DNA from: Bacillus sp. FJAT-27264
Lineage (GTDB): Bacteria; Bacillota; Bacilli; Paenibacillales; Paenibacillaceae
Reading direction: 5' to 3'
DNA: 64,000 bases
NCBI RefSeq assembly: GCF_001682855.1
Contig: NZ_MAQW01000001.1
Coordinates: 943,290 to 1,007,289, forward strand
Both the position numbers and the translations under genes were made by a program. Every line of letters begins with the position of its first letter. The first letter of the stretch is position 1. The notes under the pieces were generated by a model. The model was not told the origin of the DNA. It ran no database searches and saw only the letters and a list, made by a program, of their open reading frames with translations. This document shows, piece by piece, positions 36,142 to 44,432 of the stretch.

Positions 36142-36573
36142 TTACGCTTCGATGATTTCCACGGAAGTCATTTTGTCGCGACCTTTGAAAGTATCTACAA
36201 GATCCATACCTTCAACAACTTTACCAAATACGGTGTGTACGCCGTCCAGGTGTGGTTGTGGAGCGTAGCAGATGTAGAACTGGCTTCCGCCTGTGTTCTT
36301 ACCAGCATGCGCCATAGCAAGTGTACCGCGCTCATGCTTGTTAGGGTTGATCTCACAGTTGATGGTGTAGCCTGGGCCGCCTGCGCCTGTTCCGTTAGGA
36401 CAACCGCCTTGTGCTACGAATCCAGGGATAACACGGTGGAATACCAAACCGTTGTAGAAACCGTCGTTTGCCAGCTTTTCAAAGTTAGCTACAGTATTAG
36501 GAGCGTCTTGATCGAACAGATCAATCAGGACTACACCGCCGTTTTCAAGAGTAATTTTCGCTTGCTTTGCCAT
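36142..36573 (-). CDS. ppiB: Peptidyl-prolyl cis-trans isomerase (cyclophilin B)
   Basis: A 143-residue cytoplasmic cyclophilin. The start at 36573 (MAKQAKITL) has AAAGGGG 10 bases upstream. Active-site segments are [33 protein letters not shown] and [12 protein letters not shown]. The length is typical of the Bacillus PpiB class. It lies downstream of lysA, as in B. subtilis. Confidence 0.96.
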   Translation of the reverse strand: MAKQAKITLENGGVVLIDLFDQDAPNTVANFEKLANDGFYNGLVFHRVIPGFVAQGGCPNGTGAGGPGYTINCEINPNKHERGTLAMAHAGKNTGGSQFYICYAPQPHLDGVHTVFGKVVEGMDLVDTFKGRDKMTSVEIIEA

Positions 36574-36647
36574 ATGTAAATGACCCCTTTCAAAATTCCA
36601 AATGGTAAACACTTTTCTTAGTTTACTATGAAATCACGCACAAAGCA

Positions 36648-36673
36648 AAACAAGCGGAGACTAGCCCGCCTGT
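36648..36673 (-). terminator. Possible terminator after lysA
   Basis: On the minus strand AACAGGCGG pairs with CCGCTTGTT (one G-T pair) around GCTAGTCT, followed by the weak tail TTGCTTTG. Confidence 0.35.
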
Positions 36674-36713
36674 TCTGCACTGCATGTTATTCCCCTTGCC
36701 ACGAACTCTTCTG

Positions 36714-38045
36714 TTACTTCGCAACTGCCTGTTTGGCAATACGTTCAGGCACAACATCATTAACGATAATGTCCTGGTAGCTCTCGCGGCGCACGACCAG
36801 ATCACTCTGGCCATTTTGCACGAAGACCATTGCCGGACGACGAATCCGGTTGTAGTTGCTGGCCATGGAGTAGTTGTATGCACCAGTGGAAGCTACAGCC
36901 AGAAGATCACCGCTCTCAGCCTTCGGCAGCTCAACATCCCAGATCAGCATATCGCCACTCTCGCAGCATTTACCCGCGATGGAGACCTTCTCTGTCGCCG
37001 GATCATTGGCACGATTGGCCAGCATTGCCTCATACTTGGATTGATACAGAGCAGGACGAGGGTTATCCGTCATACCACCGTCAACTGCAAGGTACTTGCG
37101 TACGCCAGGAATATCCTTTTCTGTACCCACAGTGTACAAAGTAGTACCAGCTTCGGCCACGATGCTGCGGCCTGGTTCTGCCCAGATCTCTGGCAGAGAG
37201 CTGTAGATTCCGGTAAAGTAAGTTTTCACCGCATCGGTGATGGCTTTTACATAATCGGACACGTGCAGTGGTGTATCTCCTTCGACATAGCGAATACCGA
37301 AACCGCCACCCAGATTCACAACCTTGAATTCGACATCCAGTCCTTCTTTAACAGTGCGGGCAAAGTCTGCTACACGCTCAACAGCAAGTTGGAAGCCCTC
37401 GGTTTCGAAAATCTGTGAACCGATATGCGAATGGACACCCAGCAGATTCAGGTTGGCCTTGTCGCTTGTAACTTTAACAGCTTCATAAGCTGCACCGTTG
37501 CCGATGTCAAAACCAAACTTGGAGTCGGTCTGACCAGTTGCGGTATATTCATGAGTATGTGCTTCAACACCTGGTGTCACACGCAGCAAAACGTTAATGG
37601 TAACTTCCTTGCGTGCTGCAATAGCTTGCAGAAGACTCAGTTCAACCAAATTGTCAGCCACGAAGCAGCCGATCTTGGCATCAATCGCCATTTCGATCTC
37701 TTCAGACGTCTTGTTGTTGCCATGGAAGTGGATACGCTCTGCCGGGAATCCCGCTTGCAAAGCAGTGTAAAGCTCACCATCCGATACCACATCAAGAGAC
37801 ATGCCTTCTTCGTCTGCCAAGCGCACCATAGCCATGATGGACAAAGCCTTGCTCGCATAAGCTACCTGAAAACCAAGTCCAGACGCCTTGTAAGCCTCCA
37901 TATATTCGCGGCAGCGAAGACGGACCAGTTGCTCGTCCATTATATATAGCGGTGTTCCATACTCCGCTTTCAAATCCGTTACATCACATCCACCGATCTC
38001 CAAATGACCCGCATCGTTAATCCGGCTCGTCCCGTGTAAAAACAT
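36714..38045 (-). CDS. lysA: Diaminopimelate decarboxylase
   Basis: A 443-residue PLP enzyme that makes lysine from meso-diaminopimelate. The PLP lysine is Lys66 (VAYASKALS). The barrel carries GVHSHIGSQI and NLGGGFGIRY, and the C-terminal domain has the substrate-binding GKCCESGD. GGAGG lies 7 bases before ATG. Position next to the spoVA cluster matches the B. subtilis spoVAF-lysA order. Confidence 0.97.
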   Translation of the reverse strand: MFLHGTSRINDAGHLEIGGCDVTDLKAEYGTPLYIMDEQLVRLRCREYMEAYKASGLGFQVAYASKALSIMAMVRLADEEGMSLDVVSDGELYTALQAGFPAERIHFHGNNKTSEEIEMAIDAKIGCFVADNLVELSLLQAIAARKEVTINVLLRVTPGVEAHTHEYTATGQTDSKFGFDIGNGAAYEAVKVTSDKANLNLLGVHSHIGSQIFETEGFQLAVERVADFARTVKEGLDVEFKVVNLGGGFGIRYVEGDTPLHVSDYVKAITDAVKTYFTGIYSSLPEIWAEPGRSIVAEAGTTLYTVGTEKDIPGVRKYLAVDGGMTDNPRPALYQSKYEAMLANRANDPATEKVSIAGKCCESGDMLIWDVELPKAESGDLLAVASTGAYNYSMASNYNRIRRPAMVFVQNGQSDLVVRRESYQDIIVNDVVPERIAKQAVAK

Positions 38046-38232
38046 TCTCAGTCCTCCAGTTTCTATGGAATACGCATTCCATCTGTCTATTGTATGCTCA
38101 GGGTCCCCGCAATGTACCTGGTCTTACGCTTCGGACAAAAATTCACATTGTGGGGGCTGGTTAGTATATTCAGTATACCAGACATAAGGAACTCCATAGA
38201 ATGGACTAATTTGCAGTTGATTTGTATTATCC

Positions 38233-41200
38233 TTACGTTTGTTGTTCGTTGTCCTGTACAGGCGGCATTCTTGTATTATCCCTGGTTTTGTTGAAGGAAG
38301 GCCGTGTTTTCGAATTCAGAACAGGTTGACGGAGCAAAATTTCGCCCATAGCCTTTGCATTAAAAGGTATAAACGGCCACAAATATGGAGAGTTGTATGA
38401 CCGGTGTATCGTCAACAACACAATTAGCAGTGTAGTCCCGATCATAAAGCCAGGCACCTGAAATGCAGCCACCGCGAGCAGGAGTACAAGCCTTATAATC
38501 CGGTTTGCAAGTCCAAGCTCATAGCTCGGTGTAGCGAACATTCCGATGGAGGCCACCGCCATATACAACACTACCTCGTTGACGAACAGCCCTGTCTTCA
38601 CAGCGATGTCGCCGACCAGAATGGCCGCGATCAGGCCCATCGCCGAGCCTAAGGGTGTCGGTGTATGCACCGCGGCCATCCTCAGCAAATCCACCCCAAG
38701 CTCCACAATCAGAAACTGAGCCAGTAAGGGAATCTTGGCCAATTTTTGCGGTCCAATAAAATCTAGCACGGGCGGCTTCAGCTCCGGGTGGATGACCAGC
38801 AGCAACCACAGCGGCAGCAAAAACATCGAGGCGAAGATCCCAAGGAACCGGACCCATCGTAAGTAACTGCCCATAAAAGGAGTTTGACGGTTCTCCTCAG
38901 CATGTTGGCAGAGATCGAAGAAGGTTGTTGGGAGTACCATCACACTAGGGGAGGTATCCACAAAAACGACTACCCGGCCCTCCAGCAAATGGGAGGATAC
39001 ATTATCCGGCCTCTCCGAATAACGGACCAGCGGATAGGGGTTCCAGCCCCCGTCCACGATCGCCTCTTCCAACTGCTTATCGGCAAGGGGGATACCGTCA
39101 ATATTTACACTTGTGATTTTATCCGTAACTGCCTTCACTAGCGCCTTGTCTACGATATCGTCGATATAAGCTATACAAACATCGGTGCGCGTGCGACGGC
39201 CGACCTGATGCATCTCAAATTTCAGACCAGGATCACGCAGCCTTCGTCTGACCAGTGCAATATTGCTAAGCAGCGTCTCCGTAAATCCGTCTCGCGCACC
39301 ACGTACTACCCGCTCAATGGAAGGCTCTTCTGGATTACGGCTGGGATAACTCCGGGTATCCATCACGATAACCTGGGTCTCCCCTTCGATGAATAGTGCG
39401 CTCATGCCTGACATTACCTTATTGATTGTTTCGCTGAGCAGTTCACCCTTTTCCACTTGTATATGAGGAATATATTGGTCCATGAAACTGACTAGCACGT
39501 CACTCGACAAATTTTCTGGAGTTAGGTAGGTCAAACGCTTCAGAATTTCATCCAGAATATTATCTTTAGCAAATCCACTGATACAGAATAGAGCGGCATT
39601 GGCGCCCCCAAACTTCATCTCCCTAAAAATAATATCAAAGGAAGACCCAAGTCCTATAACCTCTGTCAGCGTATCCTTAATGCGTTCGAGAGTATCCGGA
39701 ATGTCATCCTTTCCCTGCCAGTAGATCACAGACTCCTCCAGGGAATCCGACCGTTCATTCTCGCGTTTCAATTGCAGCGGATCCTGCTTTTCAGCTTTAG
39801 CCTTATCTTGTGCCGCACTTTGTCCTTTCTTACGAGCAGCCCTGTCCGTTACGGAATTAGATTTCTGTGGAGCGTGCCTACCTTGTCCGTTTCCAACCGG
39901 ATCTACTTTCTGCTGTTGATCGTTCTGTGCGGATTGTTGGCGCGGATGACCGTCTGCCTGTTGTTGACCTTTTTCCTGCTGTCCTGTCTCCTGCTGATCT
40001 TGCCCCTGTTTGCCTTGCTGCAGTTTGCTTTGCTTATTCTGGTCTTTCTGCTCCTGACCACTGGGAGCGGCGGCTTGTTGTTGTCCTTGCGGATCTTGCG
40101 ACTGTCCGCCGCTACCGCCATCTCCGCCTTGGTCGTCTTGATCGGAATCCTCTTCATCATCTGCGAAGAATCCGAAAAGTCTGGCGAACAACCCCTTGCC
40201 GCCGCTCTCCTGGTCCTGCTCCTGATCTCCTAACTCACCGGAGACCTCTACATCCTGCGCGCTTCCTGTACTATTACTTCCACTGCTGTCACTACTATCA
40301 TTACTGTCATTGCTGCCATTTGGATTGGCGTCTACCTCCTGATCCCCACCTTGTTCAGAGGAGAACACAGGATCTGCTGTTTTAGAATCCTTCCCGGATT
40401 TCGAAGAACCCGTCTGCTGCTGTTCTGATGAATTTTGGGCGCCAGAATCGTTTCCTTCGTCCTGGTCTTGCTTCTCGCCGCCGTTGTTCCCGTTAATCAA
40501 TGCCGGGTTTACTCGGGAAGCTCCCGCCTCAGCATTTGTCTGGCTTGAAGACAAACCCGATTCCATCGCAAACTCCACTTCTGCGTGACTGCTTCCCGTT
40601 CTTTCTCTGCTCTCTTTATTGGACTTTGATCCAGTCCCTTCGCTGGCAGCACCACCGGTACCTGAGGTAGCACCACCTACAGAAGTATTATCAGCGTCAT
40701 CCTGATTGGAACGATTACTACTAAAGCCTTCCGTAGTCTGATGCTCTGCCGTAGAACTATCAAGCGCAGTATAATCACTTGCTGAATCATTACTGTTGGA
40801 GTCAGCGCTACTTGAGCCCTTCCCCCTAGCGCTAACGCTACTTGATCCGTCTCCAGTTGCACTTTCGCCCCTAGTGCTGCCATTTGTTGAGCCATCTCCA
40901 ACTGCACCTTCGCCTCCGGTGCTGCCGTTTGTTGATACGTCGTCAGTTGCACTTTCGTCTCCAGTGCTGCCACTAGCTGATCCGATTCCAGCAACTCCTT
41001 CTACACTAGCGCTGCCGCTAGCTGATCCGCCTTCAGCTGCACCCTCGATCCCAGTGCCACCACTTGTTGAGCCATTGCCAGTAGCACTCTCACCTCTGGT
41101 GCCACCACCTGTTGAACCATCGCGAATTACACCTTCTCCTCCATTACTGCCGCTAGCTGAGTCGTCACCAGCTGCACTTTCGCCCCTAATGCTCCCACTG

Positions 41201-41532
41201 CTTGATCCGTCACCAGTAACACCTTCAACTCCATTGCTGCCACTAATTGATCCGCCACCAGCTTCACTTTCACCCCTAGTGTTATCGCTGGTTGATCCGT
41301 CACCAGCAGCACCTTCCCCTGCAAGGCTACTTGTAGCATTGATTGCTTCTCCTGCCTCTGTTGTTTCTTCAGAGTTCCTTTCCTCGGCACCCAACTCCCC
41401 GGAGGCCTCAAGCTCCTGATTCTTACTTTTCACATCATCTGGCGACGATTTCTGCGTTCCTTCTATCGACCCTGATTCCTTTACCGGCATGCTTTTCTCT
41501 ATAGAATCCCCGCTGTGAATATATTTGTTCAT
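38233..41532 (-). CDS. spoVAF: GerA-family spore protein (SpoVAF-like) with a giant low-complexity N-terminus
   Basis: A 1099-residue protein. About residues 600-1085 form a normal GerA/SpoVAF module: the soluble part (SVIYWQGKDDIPDTLERIKD; VIVMDTRSYPSRNPEEPS; SPSVMVLPTTFFDL) and four to five membrane segments from about residue 880. Residues 1-595 are low complexity: eleven 15-residue Gly/Ser/Glu units (72-236), a Ser/Gly/Asn/Asp region, an acidic patch (DDEEDSDQDDQGGDGG) and a Gln-rich stretch. Known GerA proteins have N-terminal parts of at most a few tens of low-complexity residues. The start has GGAGG 7 bases upstream and no frameshift is needed. It follows spoVAB by 13 bases, which favours SpoVAF over GerXA. 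Confidence 0.9.
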   Translation of the reverse strand: MNKYIHSGDSIEKSMPVKESGSIEGTQKSSPDDVKSKNQELEASGELGAEERNSEETTEAGEAINATSSLAGEGAAGDGSTSDNTRGESEAGGGSISGSNGVEGVTGDGSSSGSIRGESAAGDDSASGSNGGEGVIRDGSTGGGTRGESATGNGSTSGGTGIEGAAEGGSASGSASVEGVAGIGSASGSTGDESATDDVSTNGSTGGEGAVGDGSTNGSTRGESATGDGSSSVSARGKGSSSADSNSNDSASDYTALDSSTAEHQTTEGFSSNRSNQDDADNTSVGGATSGTGGAASEGTGSKSNKESRERTGSSHAEVEFAMESGLSSSQTNAEAGASRVNPALINGNNGGEKQDQDEGNDSGAQNSSEQQQTGSSKSGKDSKTADPVFSSEQGGDQEVDANPNGSNDSNDSSDSSGSNSTGSAQDVEVSGELGDQEQDQESGGKGLFARLFGFFADDEEDSDQDDQGGDGGSGGQSQDPQGQQQAAAPSGQEQKDQNKQSKLQQGKQGQDQQETGQQEKGQQQADGHPRQQSAQNDQQQKVDPVGNGQGRHAPQKSNSVTDRAARKKGQSAAQDKAKAEKQDPLQLKRENERSDSLEESVIYWQGKDDIPDTLERIKDTLTEVIGLGSSFDIIFREMKFGGANAALFCISGFAKDNILDEILKRLTYLTPENLSSDVLVSFMDQYIPHIQVEKGELLSETINKVMSGMSALFIEGETQVIVMDTRSYPSRNPEEPSIERVVRGARDGFTETLLSNIALVRRRLRDPGLKFEMHQVGRRTRTDVCIAYIDDIVDKALVKAVTDKITSVNIDGIPLADKQLEEAIVDGGWNPYPLVRYSERPDNVSSHLLEGRVVVFVDTSPSVMVLPTTFFDLCQHAEENRQTPFMGSYLRWVRFLGIFASMFLLPLWLLLVIHPELKPPVLDFIGPQKLAKIPLLAQFLIVELGVDLLRMAAVHTPTPLGSAMGLIAAILVGDIAVKTGLFVNEVVLYMAVASIGMFATPSYELGLANRIIRLVLLLAVAAFQVPGFMIGTTLLIVLLTIHRSYNSPYLWPFIPFNAKAMGEILLRQPVLNSKTRPSFNKTRDNTRMPPVQDNEQQT
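40825..41319 (-). repeat. Tandem 45-bp repeats in the spoVAF-like gene (11 units)
   Basis: The coding sequence for residues 72-236 consists of eleven 15-codon units of the pattern GE(G/S)xxxGDGSxSGSxx, partly alternating GEG and GES starts, which suggests a 90-bp higher-order unit. Units differ at many positions, so they are old or under drift. No frame is broken. Confidence 0.9.
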
Positions 41533-41545
41533 TCCATACCCTCCT

Positions 41546-41971
41546 TTACTTTAAATACACAAACCAGTCAAACAATGATCCCATAACCTTACCGGCAGTC
41601 ATTGCCATCAACAGCCCGAACAGGCGATGAACCATTTGCAGGCGTTTCGCCAGAATGGGGAGCACATTTAATACTTCCGTTAATGCAGCGGCTAACATAC
41701 CGATAAAGATACCGTCAAACAAGCCCACGGCTATTTCTACCAATGGACCCGAGGTTATTTTCCAGTTCCAGAAATCACTGACGGTACCCAGTAGCGAGCC
41801 TGCGACCATCGCTCCTTCATACCAGTGCACTTTATCGTAAGAAGAGGTCAGTTGAGCCAGGCGGGGGATGATATCCAGCACAACGAAGAGAGCGATGACA
41901 CCACCGCCGACGGCGATCCCCCCCGCAATGCCCAGCAACAGATTAATCCCTAGCGCTATCGGTGCTGTCAT
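41546..41971 (-). CDS. spoVAB: Stage V sporulation protein AB
   Basis: A 141-residue membrane protein, the length of B. subtilis SpoVAB. The start at 41971 (MTAPIALG) has GGAGGG 8 bases upstream; the longer frame is rejected. Landmarks are GGIAVGGGVIALFVVLDIIP, GSLLGTVSDF and the highly conserved GMLAAALTEVLNVLPILAKR. It overlaps the 3' end of spoVAA by 29 bases. Part of the forespore-expressed system tied to dipicolinic acid movement. Confidence 0.95.
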   Translation of the reverse strand: MTAPIALGINLLLGIAGGIAVGGGVIALFVVLDIIPRLAQLTSSYDKVHWYEGAMVAGSLLGTVSDFWNWKITSGPLVEIAVGLFDGIFIGMLAAALTEVLNVLPILAKRLQMVHRLFGLLMAMTAGKVMGSLFDWFVYLK

Positions 41972-42632
41972 TGCCTCCACCCTCCGTGTTCTCGGGTATA
42001 ACGGCTTCACGCCGCTTCATTTTTGCGTACTCCTCGTTAACCACATATTGGTCAATATTTTTCTGGTACAGGAACATCTCCACTTCCAGAGGGGTTGGCT
42101 CCTCATTCCATTTTTTCTTGAATAAATGGTTGAAGAAAATCACCATCCCCAGCCCAATGCCCACGGAATAGGCAATCTGGAACAGATAAGGATGCTCATC
42201 CTTATGCCCTGTCAACATCTCTACAATGCGGATCTGCACCTCCTGCATGCTTACATCCGCATGAAAGTTCATAATTGTCAGTGCTGAACCAAAGAACAAC
42301 AACAGCCACACAAGCACGAACATCGCCGTTGACGGAGGCCGCGACTCCACCGGTCCTATAATCTGGACAATCGTCCTGCCTTCGCCGATAAGCTGGATTT
42401 CTACGCCTGGCAGAATCTCGTGAATTCGCGGAATCACCATTAGCAGATCAATCAGAATCAAGTTGCCATCACTTTGCTTGGGTTGAATCAACATTAGAGA
42501 GTACAGCGCGTCCTCCCACTCCGGGGCCGTAATGAGATTGGCAATATCCCGGAGCATCACCCCCTGACCTTTGGGAACTGACACCCGGTTTTTGAGCTGT
42601 ATGAAAATGGTGGCCGCCGAATGGTGTGTCAT
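41943..42632 (-). CDS. spoVAA: Stage V sporulation protein AA
   Basis: A 229-residue protein with a soluble N-terminal part (about 1-100, IFIQLKNRVSVPKGQGVMLR) and two membrane segments (TAMFVLVWLLLFFGSALTI; LFQIAYSVGIGLGMVIFF). It matches SpoVAA and is some 20 residues longer than the B. subtilis protein, mostly at the C-terminus. AGGAGG lies 7 bases before ATG. First gene of the reduced spoVAA-spoVAB-spoVAF cluster; spoVAC, AD and AE are not here. Confidence 0.92.
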   Translation of the reverse strand: MTHHSAATIFIQLKNRVSVPKGQGVMLRDIANLITAPEWEDALYSLMLIQPKQSDGNLILIDLLMVIPRIHEILPGVEIQLIGEGRTIVQIIGPVESRPPSTAMFVLVWLLLFFGSALTIMNFHADVSMQEVQIRIVEMLTGHKDEHPYLFQIAYSVGIGLGMVIFFNHLFKKKWNEEPTPLEVEMFLYQKNIDQYVVNEEYAKMKRREAVIPENTEGGGNDSTDSARD

Positions 42633-42709
42633 CCGTATTCCTCCTAAAGGGGATCTGGAGCTGCCTAAGGTGGGCTAGACTCCATAGGGGTTGAAGAAAA
42701 GAATAAGGG

Positions 42710-42737
42710 TAGTATGGGAGAAAAGGCTGAATTTTAC
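42710..42737 (-). promoter_or_regulatory. Possible forespore (sigma-G/F) promoter of the spoVA cluster
   Basis: On the minus strand CATACTA (42716-42710) matches the sigma-G -10 CATnnTA, with GTAAAA 15 bases upstream as a partial -35. Forespore control is known for spoVA in B. subtilis; the pattern here is only moderate. Confidence 0.4.
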
Positions 42738-42791
42738 TCTTGTAATGGGAATTGGAGGTTTTCACGCAGCGCCGTTCTGCTTTCAGACACA

Positions 42792-42841
42792 TAAAAAAGC
42801 ACCTGTTTCCCTGGATCATCCAGTGGAACAGGTGCTTTTTA
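42792..42841 (-). terminator. Terminator after the EamA transporter gene
   Basis: AAAAAGCACCTGTT pairs with AACAGGTGCTTTTT around a CTGGAT/ATCCAG inner stem. It is symmetric, but only the minus strand has a gene ending here. Confidence 0.9.
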
Positions 42842-42904
42842 GACGAAGCTGAGCCCTGGGGTATGTCCCCTCAGGCGTACAATATGCTACTGAAACAAAA
42901 TATG

Positions 42905-43858
42905 TTATCCGAGGCTTTGCTGCCTGGACTGTTGATTTGAGATGAAGAACAGCGCAGTCCAGATCAGTGCAAACCCGATGATTTGCGGAAGGGTGACCAG
43001 TTGGTTGAATACCACCCAGTTAATCACGACACCCGTCATTGGAAAGCTAAGCTCGGCCAGTGTCGCAAAAGAAGCCTTAGTTGTGCTAAGTCCCTTGTAA
43101 TACAATAGCATACTCAAGAGTCCTGGCAACAGCGCCTGCAGCAGCAGATTGATAGCCACAGCAGAGGTAGCTCCAAGCCCTCCTTGGAATTGCCAAGGCG
43201 CGCGTTCAAACGCCGTAACGACGAACAATAAAGGCAGGGCCAAGATGAAACGCAGCGACGTTACCGTCTCATATTTCATAGAGCCCAGCAGATAGCGGCC
43301 CATTACAGTGGACCCTCCCCACAGCGCAGCCGCTCCCAGCGCCATGACACTGCTGATGCTAATAAAATTGTTCACATGACCGAAAGGAATGCTCCAGCCG
43401 AAGGTAAGCAGATACGTTCCAGCCAAGGCTACGATCATCAGGGGGGCAAAATGCTTCGGCAATCTCTCCTTGAGGAGAAGGGCCGCAAGCCCGATAGCGA
43501 ACAACGGCTGCAGCTTCTGCAGCAGCAATACAGCATTGAGATCCCCACTAGACAATGCCATGGTGAACAAGATCGTAGCAACTGCTGAACCACCCCAGGA
43601 GACGATCAACAGCGCTCCCGCCTGGCGGAATCGGATAGCTTTCAGTTCAGCGCGGTGGCGCCAAAGAACCGGAAAAGCAGCCAAAAACAACACGACATGC
43701 TCCAGCAATACAATTTGCGAAGAGGTCAACGACTTGAGCAGGATGATGCGAAACAGCGGGTCCACGCCCCAGAGCGCCGCTCCCATGACAACCAGCCAAA
43801 AACCGCTCCGCAGACGCGCCGGGCGCACTACGGACGATGAAGCAGATACATTACTCAT
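42905..43858 (-). CDS. EamA/DMT-superfamily transporter, probable riboflavin importer
   Basis: A 317-residue protein with about ten membrane segments in two EamA repeats (FWLVVMGAALWGVDPLFRII; SISSVMALGAAALWGGSTVM). The start at 43858 (MSNVSAS) has AAGGAG 8 bases upstream. An FMN riboswitch with its own terminator precedes it, so its expression should fall when FMN is plentiful; this supports flavin uptake, similar to RibN-type DMT transporters. Specificity is inferred from the riboswitch, not from the protein. Confidence 0.88.
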   Translation of the reverse strand: MSNVSASSSVVRPARLRSGFWLVVMGAALWGVDPLFRIILLKSLTSSQIVLLEHVVLFLAAFPVLWRHRAELKAIRFRQAGALLIVSWGGSAVATILFTMALSSGDLNAVLLLQKLQPLFAIGLAALLLKERLPKHFAPLMIVALAGTYLLTFGWSIPFGHVNNFISISSVMALGAAALWGGSTVMGRYLLGSMKYETVTSLRFILALPLLFVVTAFERAPWQFQGGLGATSAVAINLLLQALLPGLLSMLLYYKGLSTTKASFATLAELSFPMTGVVINWVVFNQLVTLPQIIGFALIWTALFFISNQQSRQQSLG

Positions 43859-43899
43859 CTTACATTCTCCTTGTCGATACAACCCCTCGATTAAGAGAC

Positions 43900-43942
43900 C
43901 AAAAACCCCCGATTTGCCTTGGAACAGGCAATACTCGGGGGT
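43900..43942 (-). terminator. Expression-platform terminator of the second FMN riboswitch
   Basis: On the minus strand ACCCCCGA pairs with TCGGGGGT with inner TTGCCT/AGGCAA pairing, followed by TTTTTGG. It stands between the aptamer and the transporter start. Confidence 0.88.
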
Positions 43943-43989
43943 ATATCAATAAAAGCGTACAGGAAACAGGCCCTGCGCCTTTATCTTTG

Positions 43990-44133
43990 ATCCTCTCCCA
44001 TCCGGACTTTACCGTCGGCTCTGGAATTGCACCAGATCAGTCGCCTCTCCTGCTAACAGGTGGAGACGAGTCGCGGGCTCTGTTCACTCTGAACATTACC
44101 GCCGGTTAGGAATTTCACCTACCCCGAGAATCT
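43990..44133 (-). promoter_or_regulatory. FMN riboswitch upstream of the EamA transporter
   Basis: On the minus strand the RFN blocks are TTCTCGGGGTAGGTGAAATT, CCTAACCGGCGGTAATG, GCCCGCGA, CTGGTGCAATTCCAGAGCC and GTAAAGTCCGGATGGGAGAG. It is more divergent than the rib operon copy but complete. Confidence 0.95.
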
Positions 44134-44432
44134 TGTATTCCGTTATTATTTTCACAACCAACAATAAACCTTCTGTAGCCATTCGTCCAGCCTTTTATGA
44201 AAATATTCATATTTCTTTCATAAGTATAACAGTCATTTCGTCTCTGTAAGAGAAAGAATCCTTCTGGATAAAGCTGCTATTCTCCGTTGTTGCTGTAGGC
44301 GGTATCGCCCTGATCGGATTTATCACTACCCTTATAACCGCTCTAAATGTCGGCCTGAAATTCTATGCGCCGCTTCTGATCACTGCCACTGTCTTCTCGG
44401 CCATCTACTCTGTCATCACGATTTTCCAAATA

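Noticed and set aside
39772..41419. Long hydrophobic or Pro/Leu/Ser-rich plus-strand frames opposite the repeats of the spoVAF-like gene
   Set aside because: They are antisense readings of the Gln- and Gly/Ser-rich repeats, which stay open because the repeats lack the relevant stop triplets.
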